Counted from the first letter of the stretch, positions 24,740 through 33,871 are shown. The stretch is 34,387 bases of DNA from Alkaliphilus serpentinus (GCF_009017255.1 NZ_WBZB01000001.1:1-34387), one strand, 5' to 3'. Notes: a model not told the origin generated them from the sequence alone. Numbers and translations: made by a program.

Positions 24740-26023
24740 ATGTTAGGAATAATTTTGGGTCTTGCATTATTAATGTATTTAGCCTATAGGGGAATGTCTA
24801 TTATTTGGATAGCGCCAATTTGCGCATTAGTTGTTGCTATATTCGGTGGGCTAGAGCTATTACCAGCCTATACAGAAACCTATATGGCAGGCTTTGTAGG
24901 CTTTGCAAAATCATGGTTCCCAGTATTTATGTTGGGTGCTGTATTTGGTAAGGTTATGGACGATTCAGGTGCAGCTAAGTCCGTTGCACACTTAATTGTA
25001 AGAATAATTGGTAAAAAATATGCAATATTGGCTGTAGTTGTAGGTTGTGGAGTATTAACCTATGGTGGAGTATCTCTATTCGTAGTTGTATTTGCTATGT
25101 ATCCTCTAGCAGTAGCTCTATTTAGAGAAGCGAATATTTCAAGAAAGCTTATTCCTGGAGCAATTGCATTAGGTTCCTTTACCTTTACAATGACAGCTGT
25201 ACCAGGAACACCTCAAATTCAAAATTTAATTCCTATGAAGTATTTTGGAACTACCCCTACTGCGGCCCCAATAATGGGTATCGTTGGAGCATTAATTATG
25301 GCGGGTGTGGGTCTTTTATGGATGAGCTATAGTGAGAAGAAGAGAACAGCAGCAGGTGAGCTGTTTGTTGAACTAGATGAAAAAATCGAAGAAATAGATG
25401 AAAAGAATTTACCAAATCCATATTTATCATTTTTACCGCTTTTAACAGTAATCATTTTGTTAAACTTTCTAGACTTAAACATCATTACAGCTTTAGTAGC
25501 TGGAACATTGGTGGGAATAGCTTTAAACTTCAGAAGACTTCCACAGCTAGTAAAGACAATCAATAGTGGTGCATCAGGATCAGTTTTGGCAATTATTAAT
25601 ACCAGTGCAGCAGTAGGTTTCGGTGCAGTTGTTAGAGCAGTACCGGGCTTTACAACCTTAACTGATCTTGTTCTTGGAATTAAAGGAAATCCACTAATCT
25701 CAGAAGCTGTAGCGGTAAATATTCTAGCAGGTGCAACTGGTTCTGCATCTGGTGGTATGGGTATAGCCTTGGCAGCCTTGGGTGATAAATACATGGAGCT
25801 TTCAACCTTAACAGGAATTGCTCCTGAGGCTTTCCATAGAATTGCATCTATGTCTTCAGGTGGACTAGATACATTGCCTCATAATGGTGCGGTATTAACT
25901 CTTCTTGCAGTTACTGCCATGACCCATAAAGACTCCTATAAAGATATATTCATGGTAGGTACAGCGATTCCAATATTAGCAGTCGTAGTTGGCATAATTC
26001 TAGCAAGTATAGGTTTAGTATAA
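24740..26023 (+). CDS. GntP-family organic acid permease
   Basis: A 427-residue membrane protein with about 12 hydrophobic segments. GntP features are the GAVFGKVMDDSGAAKSVA motif (about 66-83), SFTFTMTAVPGTPQIQN (about 152-168) and a C-terminal SMSSGGLDTLPHNGAV (about 369-384). A charged cytoplasmic loop (EKKRTAAGELFVELDEK) separates the halves. The family imports gluconate and other hydroxy acids, including 3-hydroxybutyrate, with protons. It starts 17 bases after the CoA-transferase stop with a GGAGGGG site. Substrate inferred from neighbours only. Confidence 0.9.
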   Translation: MLGIILGLALLMYLAYRGMSIIWIAPICALVVAIFGGLELLPAYTETYMAGFVGFAKSWFPVFMLGAVFGKVMDDSGAAKSVAHLIVRIIGKKYAILAVVVGCGVLTYGGVSLFVVVFAMYPLAVALFREANISRKLIPGAIALGSFTFTMTAVPGTPQIQNLIPMKYFGTTPTAAPIMGIVGALIMAGVGLLWMSYSEKKRTAAGELFVELDEKIEEIDEKNLPNPYLSFLPLLTVIILLNFLDLNIITALVAGTLVGIALNFRRLPQLVKTINSGASGSVLAIINTSAAVGFGAVVRAVPGFTTLTDLVLGIKGNPLISEAVAVNILAGATGSASGGMGIALAALGDKYMELSTLTGIAPEAFHRIASMSSGGLDTLPHNGAVLTLLAVTAMTHKDSYKDIFMVGTAIPILAVVVGIILASIGLV

Positions 26024-26065
26024 AAGGTTAATAAGAGGTACCATTATAAGAGGAGGCGTATAGTA

Positions 26066-26806
26066 ATGAGAATAAAGGATAAGGTAGCAGTAGTAACTGG
26101 CTCAACATCAGGCATCGGTAAGGCTTCAATTATGAAGTTTGCAGAAGAGGGTGCTAAGGTTGTAGTATGGGGTAGAACCGAAGAAGAAGTAGAAGTAGTT
26201 GTAAATGACCTTAAGGCAGCAGGTAAAGAAGTGTTAGGAGTAACTGCAGATGTTTCGGTATCTGATGAGGTTAATTCAGCAATGAATAAAATTAAAGATC
26301 ACTATGGAACCATCGATATATTAGTTAATAATGCGGGTATAACAGCAGATGCTCAATTAATGAAAATGACTGAGGATCAATTTGACAAGGTTATAGCAGT
26401 TAACTTAAAGGGAGTTTATAATTGTGGGCAAGCAGCAGCAAAGATCATGGCCGAGCAAAATAGTGGAGTAATCATCAACGTATCATCTGTTGTAGGTATA
26501 TATGGTAACTTTGGTCAAACCAATTATGCAGCCACCAAGTTTGGAGTAATTGGAATGACAAAAACCTGGGCAAAGGAATTAGGCCGCAAGGGAGTTCGGG
26601 TTAATGCAGTAGCTCCAGGATTTATAGTAACAGAAATGACAGCGAAAATGCCGGAAAAAATTCTTGACGCCATGAAGGGGAAATCTCCATTAGGCATACT
26701 GGGTGAACCAATTGATATTGCAAATGCATTTGTTTATTTGGCTTCAAATGAGGCGAAGTTCGTAACAGGAACAGTTTTAAGTGTAGATGGTGGAGTAGTG
26801 CTCTAA
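26066..26806 (+). CDS. Short-chain dehydrogenase, PhaB/FabG-like
   Basis: A 246-residue classical SDR. The cofactor motif TGSTSGIG is at 11-18, NNAG at 88-91, the catalytic Ser141, Tyr154 and Lys158 (YAATK) are in place, and GFIVTEM follows. Arg37 in VWGRTEEE after the second strand suggests NADP(H) but is not decisive. The family contains 3-oxoacyl-ACP reductases, acetoacetyl-CoA reductases and 3-hydroxybutyrate dehydrogenases. Its place after the CoA-transferase and permease, away from fatty acid genes, favours (R)-3-hydroxybutyryl-CoA oxidation to acetoacetyl-CoA for the thiolase. Ribosome site AGGAGGCG. Last gene of the operon. Confidence 0.9.
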   Translation: MRIKDKVAVVTGSTSGIGKASIMKFAEEGAKVVVWGRTEEEVEVVVNDLKAAGKEVLGVTADVSVSDEVNSAMNKIKDHYGTIDILVNNAGITADAQLMKMTEDQFDKVIAVNLKGVYNCGQAAAKIMAEQNSGVIINVSSVVGIYGNFGQTNYAATKFGVIGMTKTWAKELGRKGVRVNAVAPGFIVTEMTAKMPEKILDAMKGKSPLGILGEPIDIANAFVYLASNEAKFVTGTVLSVDGGVVL

Positions 26807-26889
26807 GGAACTGTAAGTATTCTGTACACTGAATGAAATTCATACAAAACAAACCATAGTGCCTTAATTTCAATTTAAATCCAACAACA

Positions 26890-26937
26890 GCTGAAGGGGA
26901 ATGTACAATATTTGAACATTTCCTCTTCAGCATTTTT
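26890..26937 (+). terminator. Intrinsic terminator of the CoA-transferase operon
   Basis: GCTGAAG plus GGAATGT (26890-26904) pairs with ACATTTCC plus CTTCAGC (to 26931), with one bulge and a 10-base loop, then ATTTTT. Confidence 0.85.
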
Positions 26938-26960
26938 GAAATAATTACAGATAACATGTT

Positions 26961-26969
26961 TGTTATAAT
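26961..26969 (+). promoter_or_regulatory. Extended -10 element before the chemoreceptor-like gene
   Basis: TGT-TATAAT, a full extended -10 motif, 67 bases before the start codon. No clear -35. Confidence 0.4.
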
Positions 26970-27036
26970 TAGCTATAAAGTTCGATGGTTTTGGATTTAT
27001 TAAGCAAATGACAACCTTTAAAAGGGAGGAAAATAC

Positions 27037-27855
27037 ATGAGTGTATTAAAGGCTTTTATTGAGGTGGCACCCTTAATGAATCTCCTACATGGAAGGGATA
27101 TGGCTGTGGCTATTTGTGATAGAGAACAATATCTTTTATATATTGCTGGCGAGAAGCTAAATCACGGTGTAAAACCAGGTGATAAGGTTAACGAGGCGAC
27201 GGTCATATATCAAGCAATGAAGGAGAAAAATAGGATAGTGAAAAGTATGGGGAGGGAGCTTTTTGGTTTCCCTTACATAGCCATTGCAATACCCCTTATG
27301 GAAGAAGGAAAAGTTGTTGGTGGGGCTGTTTTCATGGAATCTATTGAGCAGCAAAGTATACTGCTGGGGATGGCAGAAACCTTGCATAATGAAATAACTC
27401 AACTGCAAGCATCAACCCAAGAAATTGCAGCTGAGTCTGAACAGCTGAAGAGTGCTGGTATAGACTTAATAGAATCTGTTGAAAAGGTAATAAAAGATAC
27501 TGATGCAAGTCAAGAGATTACAATGATGATTAAGAAAATCTCAGATCAAACAAATCTATTAGGTCTAAACGCAGCAATTGAAGCTTCAAGGCTTGGTGAG
27601 CAAGGCAGAGGCTTTAATGTAGTGGCTGGAGAAATAAGAAAGCTTGCTTTATCTACTAAGGAGTCAATAGATAAAATTGACTCTATTGTTAAGGGACTAA
27701 AAAATAATAGCCATTGGATGAAGGATAATGCAAAGGGTGTTGAAGATGCAGCCAAATCTCAGGTTATGTCTATAGATCAGATTAGAGGCGGAATTCAGTT
27801 ATTATATAGCCTAATTGAAAAAATCAAGAGGGAAGCAGAAAATGTAGTGAAATAA
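27037..27855 (+). CDS. Soluble methyl-accepting chemotaxis-type receptor
   Basis: A 272-residue protein lacking any membrane helix. Residues 1-110 form a compact sensor domain with alternating strands ([38 protein letters not shown]). Residues ~115-272 are a shortened MCP signalling coiled coil. Its hairpin tip is [20 protein letters not shown], followed by [15 protein letters not shown]. The core tip normally reads NLLALNAAIEAARAGE, so Ala-to-Gly and Ala-to-Ser changes are present. It resembles the soluble receptor YfmS of B. subtilis in size and layout. It probably senses a cytosolic metabolite and signals to CheA, as it lies directly after the acid-utilisation operon but has its own promoter. 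The ligand is unknown. Confidence 0.88.
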   Translation: MSVLKAFIEVAPLMNLLHGRDMAVAICDREQYLLYIAGEKLNHGVKPGDKVNEATVIYQAMKEKNRIVKSMGRELFGFPYIAIAIPLMEEGKVVGGAVFMESIEQQSILLGMAETLHNEITQLQASTQEIAAESEQLKSAGIDLIESVEKVIKDTDASQEITMMIKKISDQTNLLGLNAAIEASRLGEQGRGFNVVAGEIRKLALSTKESIDKIDSIVKGLKNNSHWMKDNAKGVEDAAKSQVMSIDQIRGGIQLLYSLIEKIKREAENVVK

Positions 27856-27895
27856 TTTCTACTAAAGGAATAAGTATACTAAAGATAATAATTAG

Positions 27896-27924
27896 TTGCT
27901 AAAATAGAAAGAAATTGTTAAAAT
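27896..27924 (+). promoter_or_regulatory. Sigma-A promoter of the panT-like/coaX pair
   Basis: -35 TTGCTA (27896-27901), exactly 17 bp, and an extended -10 TGT-TAAAAT (27916-27924). It leaves a leader of about 108 bases before the first gene. Confidence 0.55.
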
Positions 27925-27999
27925 GGTACGGTAAAAGCTGATATCATTTTATTCATTCATGAATCAGACTAATTAAGGAAAAAAGTTTAAAATTTAAGA

Positions 28000-28022
28000 C
28001 CAGCATCCTATGAAGGAGCTGG
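28000..28022 (+). promoter_or_regulatory. Hairpin directly before the panT-like ribosome site
   Basis: CCAGC and TCC (bulged A) pair with GGA and GCTGG around a 6-base loop. The ribosome site GGAGGTG starts four bases later (28026), so the structure may affect translation initiation. Confidence 0.4.
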
Positions 28023-28038
28023 AGCGGAGGTGTAAAAA

Positions 28039-28551
28039 TTGAACAGAGGAATTACAACAAGGAAAATGGCTTTAGCAGGTGTGTTGGGTGGCCTGTCGGT
28101 TGTATTAAGTGTTACGCCATTCTTGGGCTTTATACCCCTTCCTTTTTTAGGTGGGGTAAGTGCAACTACAATGCATATTCCTGTAATCATTGGAGCCATA
28201 ACTGCAGGACCCTTTGTAGGGTTGTTTGTTGGATTGATTTTCGGGATTTCTAGCTTTTTAAGGGCTACTCCTGCATTCTTCGCAGATCCGTTGGTTTCAA
28301 TACTGCCTAGAATTTTTATCGGTCTTACAGCCTATGGAACCTATAAGCTCTCTAGAAGCTCTATACTTGCAGCTATAGTTGGTACTGCAACCAATACTAT
28401 AGGGGTTCTAACGATGATTTATGTATTGGGCTATCTACGTCCCTTATCGGTGGTGCTGGGTATAGCGGCTGTTAATGGGACGGCAGAGGTTATAATATCT
28501 GCAATTATCGTTTATGCAATCATGAAACTATTAAAGAAACTAAAGTTCTAG
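28039..28551 (+). CDS. panT: ECF transporter substrate-binding (S) subunit, PanT-like
   Basis: A 170-residue membrane protein with about 5-6 helices of the ECF S-component type. The N-terminal TRKMALAGVLGGLSVVLSV has the basic residues and small-residue helix 1 that dock on EcfT. The adjoining coaX encodes pantothenate kinase, so pantothenate is the best guess for the substrate. Energy subunits are not in the window and are presumably shared, as in group II ECF systems. It starts at TTG 28039 after GGAGGTG. It precedes coaX by 27 bases. The symbol is by context and not by proven homology. Confidence 0.72.
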   Translation: MNRGITTRKMALAGVLGGLSVVLSVTPFLGFIPLPFLGGVSATTMHIPVIIGAITAGPFVGLFVGLIFGISSFLRATPAFFADPLVSILPRIFIGLTAYGTYKLSRSSILAAIVGTATNTIGVLTMIYVLGYLRPLSVVLGIAAVNGTAEVIISAIIVYAIMKLLKKLKF

Positions 28552-28578
28552 AAACAATCTATAGAAGAAGGTGAAGTA

Positions 28579-29385
28579 ATGATCTTAGTATTTGATGTAG
28601 GGAATACCAATATTGTTATGGGGGTGTATCAGGCCACAGATCTACTGGATTCCTGGAGAATCGCCACTGACAAGGATAAGACCTCTGACGAATATGAAAT
28701 GGTAATTCATCAGCTATTTCAAATCAGCCAAATAAACATTAAGGATGTAAAGGATGTAATCATATCCTCTGTTGTACCAAATATTATGTATTCCTTAGAG
28801 CATGCTATAAGAAAGCTATTCAATCTAGAGCCATTGGTTGTAGGTCCTGGTGTAAAAACCGGTATGAACATAAAGTATGATAATCCAAAACAGGTGGGGG
28901 CGGATAGAATCGTAAATGCTGTGGCCGCCTATGATAAGTATAAGGGACCTTTGATAATTGTTGATTTTGGTACTGCTACAACCTTCTGTGCCATCTCAGA
29001 AAAGGGAGATTATTTGGGAGGAACTATTTCCCCGGGAATAAAAATATCCAGTGATGCACTTTTTCAGAGGGCTGCAAAACTACCTAGGGTAGAGCTTGTA
29101 AAACCCGGTCAAGTTATTTGTAAAAATACAGTAACCAGTATACAGTCTGGAATTATTTATGGTTATGTTGGTTTGGTGGAATATATTATTAAAAAGATGA
29201 TGCAGGAGCTAAAGGGAAATAGTATTAAAGTGGTGGCCACCGGAGGCTTATCTACCTTGATTGCCTCTGAAACCGACTACATTCATATTGTTGATAAGTT
29301 GTTAACTCTAGATGGCCTGAGGATTATCTATGATAGAAATCGTGAAGATAGACTAAAATACCTGGCTGAAATAGGTCAGAAATAA
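28579..29385 (+). CDS. coaX: Type III pantothenate kinase CoaX
   Basis: A 268-residue acetate-kinase-superfamily enzyme for the first step of CoA synthesis. The phosphate loop [10 protein letters not shown] (6-15) comes first. GPGVKTGM and [13 protein letters not shown] (residues 93-120) form the substrate and dimer region, and DFGTATTF (about 132-139) is the second nucleotide loop. The start ATG 28579 has GAAGGTGA. It forms a pair with the S-component upstream: vitamin uptake followed by phosphorylation. It uses ATP with a monovalent cation in known members. It ends at a long terminator. Confidence 0.96.
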   Translation: MILVFDVGNTNIVMGVYQATDLLDSWRIATDKDKTSDEYEMVIHQLFQISQINIKDVKDVIISSVVPNIMYSLEHAIRKLFNLEPLVVGPGVKTGMNIKYDNPKQVGADRIVNAVAAYDKYKGPLIIVDFGTATTFCAISEKGDYLGGTISPGIKISSDALFQRAAKLPRVELVKPGQVICKNTVTSIQSGIIYGYVGLVEYIIKKMMQELKGNSIKVVATGGLSTLIASETDYIHIVDKLLTLDGLRIIYDRNREDRLKYLAEIGQK

Positions 29386-29400
29386 TCAGGGAAGTTCTTT

Positions 29401-29454
29401 AACCCAGTTATCAAGGGTGCTCCGACATCTGGACCCTTAATGGCTGGGTTTTTC
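29401..29454 (+). terminator. Intrinsic terminator after coaX
   Basis: AACCCAG (29401-29407) pairs with CTGGGTT (29444-29450), extended through AAGGGT/ACCCTT to an 18-position stem with two G-T pairs and one mismatch. A 14-base loop and a TTTTT tail follow. Confidence 0.85.
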
Positions 29455-29585
29455 TATATAGACGCAGGGGTCGATATATCTCATGAATTGATATAAACAA
29501 AGGGTGTTTATAGTGTTTTCAGTGGTGTATAATTCATTATGTAGCTAATAATAATAGAATAGCAACAAAGGACGAGGTGTAATAG

Positions 29586-30557
29586 ATGAAAATAGGAAAT
29601 GTTACTCTAGAAAAAAATGTATTTCTTGCCCCTATGGCAGGAGTTACGGATCTTCCCTTTAGACTTCTTTGTATGGAGATGGGCTGTGGGATGGTTTATA
29701 CAGAAATGGTTAGCTCAAGGGGTATTTATTATAAGGATTCTAAAACAGAAGAGCTTCTGAAGATCCATGAAAGAGAAAAGCCTGTAGCAATTCAAATTTT
29801 TGGTTCAGAGCCAAAGGTAATGGCTATGGCGGCGGATTATTTAAATGATCGAGAAAATATTATATTAGATATTAATATGGGCTGCCCTGCTCCCAAAATC
29901 GTAAAAAATGGAGATGGTAGTGCCTTAATGAAGACACCAAAGCTGGCTGGTGAAATTGTTAAGGAGGTGGTAAAGGCCTCCATTAAACCAGTGACTGTTA
30001 AAATCCGAAAGGGTTGGGATGAATCGAATATTAATGCTGTTGAAATGGCCAAGGCCATGGAGGCTAATGGAGCCACTGCAATTACTGTTCATGGAAGAAC
30101 AAGAGACCAGTTTTATACAGGAGAAGCTGATTGGGACATCATTGCAGAAGTGAAAAATTCTGTTGGGATTCCTGTAATAGGCAATGGGGACGTTTTTTCT
30201 CTTGATGATGGAATAAAACTCCTTGATTACAGTGGCTGTGATGGAATTATGATTGGAAGGGGTGCCCAGGGTAATCCTTGGATTTTCAAAGAAATAAGCA
30301 CTTTTGTTGAAACAGGAGAGATTATACCCCCTCCGACATTGGAGGAAAGAATCAATATAATTTTAAAGCACATGGCTTTGGTTGTAGAGGCTAAAGGAGA
30401 ATATATAGCTATAAGAGAAATGAGAAAACATATTTCCTGGTATATGAAGGGGTATAAGAATAGTGCGCAGCTAAGGAATCTTGTTAATAAAATATCCACC
30501 CAAAGGGAGATGGAAAATACTTTATTGAGATACTTAGATAATATCGAAGGAATTTAA
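29586..30557 (+). CDS. dusB: tRNA-dihydrouridine synthase DusB
   Basis: A 323-residue FMN enzyme reducing uridine in the tRNA D-loop. The TIM barrel begins FLAPMAGVTDLPFRLL (13-28). The proton-donor Cys100 is in DINMGCPAPKIVK. FMN contacts include IQIFGSE (69-75), VKIRKGW (about 138-144), HGRTRDQFYTG (about 164-174) and GNGDV/IGRGAQGNPWIF (about 199-230). The helical C-terminal domain contacts tRNA. ATG 29586 follows GACGAGGTG. It stands between coaX and greA, as in many Clostridia. Confidence 0.95.
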   Translation: MKIGNVTLEKNVFLAPMAGVTDLPFRLLCMEMGCGMVYTEMVSSRGIYYKDSKTEELLKIHEREKPVAIQIFGSEPKVMAMAADYLNDRENIILDINMGCPAPKIVKNGDGSALMKTPKLAGEIVKEVVKASIKPVTVKIRKGWDESNINAVEMAKAMEANGATAITVHGRTRDQFYTGEADWDIIAEVKNSVGIPVIGNGDVFSLDDGIKLLDYSGCDGIMIGRGAQGNPWIFKEISTFVETGEIIPPPTLEERINIILKHMALVVEAKGEYIAIREMRKHISWYMKGYKNSAQLRNLVNKISTQREMENTLLRYLDNIEGI

Positions 30558-30633
30558 TAAAGGTTAAAATCTGAATAATCAAAAGAGAATGGATAATAAT
30601 ACTAATGTTATCTTATTATTGGGAGGATAGAAT

Positions 30634-31551
30634 ATGAAGCATATCGTTAGTATTAGCTTAGGAAGCTCTGAGAGGGATCATTCAGCAGAGGTTATTCTCC
30701 TTAATGAGAAGTATATTGTTGAGAGAATAGGCACTAATGGAGATCTTAATCAAGCCATTAAACTAATTGAAAAACTTGATGGTAAAGTGGATGCCTTTGG
30801 TATGGGGGGCATTGACTTATATGTTTGGGCTGGCAGCAGGAGCTATATGATTAGAGATGCCATGAGGCTAAAGGCAGCGGCTAAGCATACCCCTATGGTT
30901 GATGGATCGGGTTTAAAAAATACTCTTGAAAGAAAAGTGATTAAATATCTTGTTGAGAATAGAATTGTTGATTTTCAAGGAAAGAAAGTCTTGTTAACAT
31001 CAGCGATGGATAGGTATGGAATGGCCCATGAGATTAAAAATTATGGTGGAGATATCGTAATAGGAGACTTGATTTTTGCCTTAGGAATCAATATGCCCAT
31101 ATACTCCTTCGAAGGTTTAAATAGGATAGCCAGAATCATTGCTCCGTTGGTTTGTAGACTTCCCTTTAAGCTCCTTTACCCAACAGGCGTTAAGCAAAAA
31201 GAAAAATCCTCCAAGAGTTTGCACTCCCATTATAATAAGGCTGATATCATTGCTGGAGATTTTCATTATATAAAGAGATTTATGCCAGATAGCTTAAAGG
31301 ATAAAATCCTCATAACCAATACCGTTACAGAAAGGGACATAATAGAACTAAGGCAGAGGGAGGTAAGTGTACTGATTACCACAACACCTCAGCTTCAAGG
31401 AAGGTCCTTTGGTACCAATGCCATGGAGGCAATGTTGGTGGCTACTTTAGCAGATTTAAATAAAGAAGCAACTGAAGAGAATTACTATCAGCTTTTAGAG
31501 GAAATGCAATTAGAACCAAGGGTTGAAAGATTTAAATATAGCACAGTATAA
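30634..31551 (+). CDS. Conserved protein of unknown function (sometimes labelled 'quinate 5-dehydrogenase')
   Basis: A 305-residue protein found, as I recall, between dusB and greA in several Clostridia. Automated databases tend to call this family quinate/shikimate dehydrogenase, but I see no classic glycine-rich cofactor loop. Visible features are an N-terminal SISLGSSERDH, a Gly-rich DAFGMGGIDLYVWAGS (about 54-69), a possible Rossmann-like strand-turn KKVLLTSAMDRYGMA (about 117-131), a second GGDIVIGDLIFALG, and a Ser/Thr-rich VLITTTPQLQGRSFGTNAMEA near 245-265. A conserved LLYPTGVKQKE lies in between. No signal peptide or clear membrane helix. GGGAGGA precedes ATG 30634. Function unknown. 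Confidence 0.75.
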   Translation: MKHIVSISLGSSERDHSAEVILLNEKYIVERIGTNGDLNQAIKLIEKLDGKVDAFGMGGIDLYVWAGSRSYMIRDAMRLKAAAKHTPMVDGSGLKNTLERKVIKYLVENRIVDFQGKKVLLTSAMDRYGMAHEIKNYGGDIVIGDLIFALGINMPIYSFEGLNRIARIIAPLVCRLPFKLLYPTGVKQKEKSSKSLHSHYNKADIIAGDFHYIKRFMPDSLKDKILITNTVTERDIIELRQREVSVLITTTPQLQGRSFGTNAMEAMLVATLADLNKEATEENYYQLLEEMQLEPRVERFKYSTV

Positions 31552-31587
31552 AATAAGGAGAACTAGGTAAATACTAGTTAAAATTTC

Positions 31588-31616
31588 TTGACATTTCCTG
31601 TGCTCTATCTTATAAT
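31588..31616 (+). promoter_or_regulatory. Strong sigma-A promoter of greA
   Basis: A consensus -35 TTGACA (31588-31593), exactly 17 bp, and a consensus -10 TATAAT (31611-31616). The predicted start near 31623 leaves a leader of about 200 bases. Confidence 0.85.
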
Positions 31617-31638
31617 ATCTACAATGTATTGCTACTAT

Positions 31639-31660
31639 AAGCACTGGATAAGCAGTGCTT
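31639..31660 (+). promoter_or_regulatory. Hairpin early in the greA leader
   Basis: AAGCACTG (31639-31646) and CAGTGCTT (31653-31660) form a perfect 8-bp stem with a 6-base loop about 16 bases after the predicted start. It is followed by CTTATGTTATTTC, a poor T-run, so it is a weak terminator or an mRNA 5' structure. Confidence 0.5.
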
Positions 31661-31826
31661 CTTATGTTATTTCAAGCCTTTTAGCTACATAATACATTTT
31701 CCAAAGAAAGGATGGAATAATTTTATATAAAGCACATATATTATCTAACATCATAAAAATATATTATACTTATTGTGGTAGTTTATTGAATATCAAACAT
31801 TTTTGGGCGAAGGAGAGGGATTTGCA

Positions 31827-32303
31827 ATGGATAGAGAAGTTGTTTTAACGGTAAATGGTTTAAAGAAGATTGAAGATGAGCTTGAACAGTTAAAGACAGT
31901 AAGAAGGAAGGAAGTTGCTGAAAGAATAAAACAGGCTATTGCCTTTGGAGATATTAGCGAGAATTCAGAGTATGATGAAGCTAAAAATGAACAGGCACAA
32001 GTGGAAGAAAGAATTATGAAACTTGAAGGCATGTTGAAGAAAGCAAGAGTCATTGATGAGGATGATATTTCTGTTGATGTAGTAAGTATCGGATCAACAG
32101 TACATGTTAAAGATATAGAATTCAATGAAGAAGTTGAATACACTATAGTAGGGTCAGCAGAGGCAGACCCATATGAACTGAAGATTTCCAATGAGTCACC
32201 AGTTGGGAGAACTCTCCTTGGTAAAAAAGTAGGAGATATTGTGGAGGTACAAATACCTGACGGAACAACTAAGTATGAAATTCTAGAAATTAAAAGATTA
32301 TAG
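31827..32303 (+). CDS. greA: Transcription elongation factor GreA
   Basis: A 158-residue factor, the standard GreA length, that rescues stalled RNA polymerase by stimulating transcript cleavage. An N-terminal coiled coil (about 8-75) has [14 protein letters not shown] at its tip, where Asp42 and Glu45 enter the polymerase active site. The FKBP-like C-terminal domain follows. ATG 31827 is chosen because GGAGAGG ends eight bases before it. An upstream in-frame start at 31803 would precede the site. It is 11 bases ahead of lysS and likely co-transcribed. Confidence 0.96.
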   Translation: MDREVVLTVNGLKKIEDELEQLKTVRRKEVAERIKQAIAFGDISENSEYDEAKNEQAQVEERIMKLEGMLKKARVIDEDDISVDVVSIGSTVHVKDIEFNEEVEYTIVGSAEADPYELKISNESPVGRTLLGKKVGDIVEVQIPDGTTKYEILEIKRL

Positions 32304-32314
32304 GGGTGATTAAA

Positions 32315-33802
32315 GTGTCTAACCATACTAATGAAGAGCAAAATTTAAATGAGCTTCTTAAAATTCGTAGAGAGAAGCTAAAGCATCTTCAAAGCATAGG
32401 GAAAGACCCCTTCAAAATCGAAAAGGTTTATGTAAGTCATTATAGTCAAGATATTATTGATAACTTTGATAATTTAGAGGGGCAAGTCGTTACGATAGCA
32501 GGTCGTTTAATGGCTAAAAGGGGCCATGGTAAAGCCAGCTTTATAAACATTCAGGATAAGGATGGTAGAATACAATCCTATGTAAGGGAAGATCGAATAG
32601 GTGAGGAGGATTATCAGTTATTTGTAACCTATGACATAGGGGATATAATTGAGATCGTTGGTGAAGTATTTAAGACCAACAAAGGTGAAATATCCATAAA
32701 AGCCAATTCTGTAAGACTATTATCAAAATCCCTGCAGATTCTACCAGAAAAGTTTCATGGTTTAAAGGATCAAGATTTAAGATATAGACAGAGATATGTA
32801 GACTTAATCGTTAATCCAGAGGTTAAAGAGACCTTTATCAAAAGGAATAAAATTATCAAAGGTATCAGAGAGTTCTTAGATGAGAGAGGTTATCTTGAGG
32901 TTGAAACACCAATTCTTACCACTATAGCAGGCGGGGCTGCAGCAAGGCCCTTCTTGACCCATCATAACACCTTAGATTTAGATATGCAGTTGAGGATTGC
33001 CAACGAGCTTTATTTAAAGAGACTAATTGTTGGTGGCTTTGACAAGGTATATGAAATGGGTAAGATGTTTAGAAATGAGGGAATTTCCATAAAGCATAAT
33101 CCTGAGTTCACCAGCATGGAGCTATATGCAGCTTACCATGATTATGAGGATATGATGGAGATTACTGAGAATCTTGTGGCCTATTGTGCAGAAAAGGTAC
33201 ATGGAACCACTGTTGTCAACTTCCAGGGCACTGAGATAGATTTTAAGCCCCCTTGGAAGAGGGAATCCATGCATGATTTAGTAAAGGAAAAGACGGGTGT
33301 CAATTTTTATGATATAGAATCCGATGAAGAGGCGAGGAAGGTTGCAAAGGAGAAGCTCCATCTAGAGGTGGAAAAGCGTATGACAAGAGGTCATTTGGTT
33401 GCCTTAGCCTTTGAAGAATTCTGCGAAAAGGATTTAATTCAACCAACCTTCGTTTTACATCATCCTGTGGAAATATCCCCTTTAGCAAAGAGGAACCCAG
33501 ACAATCCTCTTATTACAAACCGTTTTGAGGCCTTTGCCAACACATGGGAAATCGCCAATGCCTTCTCGGAGTTAAATGATCCTATCGATCAAAAACAACG
33601 ATTTGAAGAACAACTAAAGCAAAAGGAAGCTGGAGATGACGAAGCCCATCCAATGGATCTAGACTTTGTCAATGCTCTAGAAGTAGGGCTCCCACCTACC
33701 GGTGGGCTGGGAGTCGGAATTGATAGATTAATCATGCTTCTTACCGACTCGCCATCTATAAGGGATATCATACTATTCCCTACTATGAAGCCTTTAGAAT
33801 AG
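32315..33802 (+). CDS. lysS: Lysyl-tRNA synthetase, class II
   Basis: A 495-residue class IIb synthetase. The N-terminal anticodon-binding OB fold is at about 55-150 ([19 protein letters not shown]). Motif 2 is [20 protein letters not shown] and motif 3 is [16 protein letters not shown] 32315 is chosen over GTG 32306 because AGGGGTGA at 32302-32309 would be the ribosome site. It charges tRNA-Lys. The order greA-lysS-rRNA operon is like B. subtilis, where lysS is followed by rrnJ. It ends at a strong terminator. Confidence 0.97.
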   Translation: MSNHTNEEQNLNELLKIRREKLKHLQSIGKDPFKIEKVYVSHYSQDIIDNFDNLEGQVVTIAGRLMAKRGHGKASFINIQDKDGRIQSYVREDRIGEEDYQLFVTYDIGDIIEIVGEVFKTNKGEISIKANSVRLLSKSLQILPEKFHGLKDQDLRYRQRYVDLIVNPEVKETFIKRNKIIKGIREFLDERGYLEVETPILTTIAGGAAARPFLTHHNTLDLDMQLRIANELYLKRLIVGGFDKVYEMGKMFRNEGISIKHNPEFTSMELYAAYHDYEDMMEITENLVAYCAEKVHGTTVVNFQGTEIDFKPPWKRESMHDLVKEKTGVNFYDIESDEEARKVAKEKLHLEVEKRMTRGHLVALAFEEFCEKDLIQPTFVLHHPVEISPLAKRNPDNPLITNRFEAFANTWEIANAFSELNDPIDQKQRFEEQLKQKEAGDDEAHPMDLDFVNALEVGLPPTGGLGVGIDRLIMLLTDSPSIRDIILFPTMKPLE

Positions 33803-33839
33803 CAAGAAGCAGTATAAGCAAGATTTCGATGTTGGTTTT

Positions 33840-33871
33840 AACCCCTCCATATGGAGGGGTTACTATTTTTA
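33840..33871 (+). terminator. Intrinsic terminator after lysS
   Basis: AACCCCTCCAT and ATGGAGGGGTT (33840-33861) form a perfect palindrome, followed by ACTATTTTTA. It can pair as an 8-9 bp GC-rich stem. Confidence 0.88.

Noticed and set aside
25327-25794. A 155-codon minus-strand frame inside the GntP permease gene
   Set aside because: It mirrors the permease codons, matches no family and has no start signals.
31793-32341. A 182-codon open frame on the minus strand across greA
   Set aside because: It is fully antisense to a certain gene, is Ser/Thr/Phe-rich as expected for such shadows, and lacks a ribosome site.
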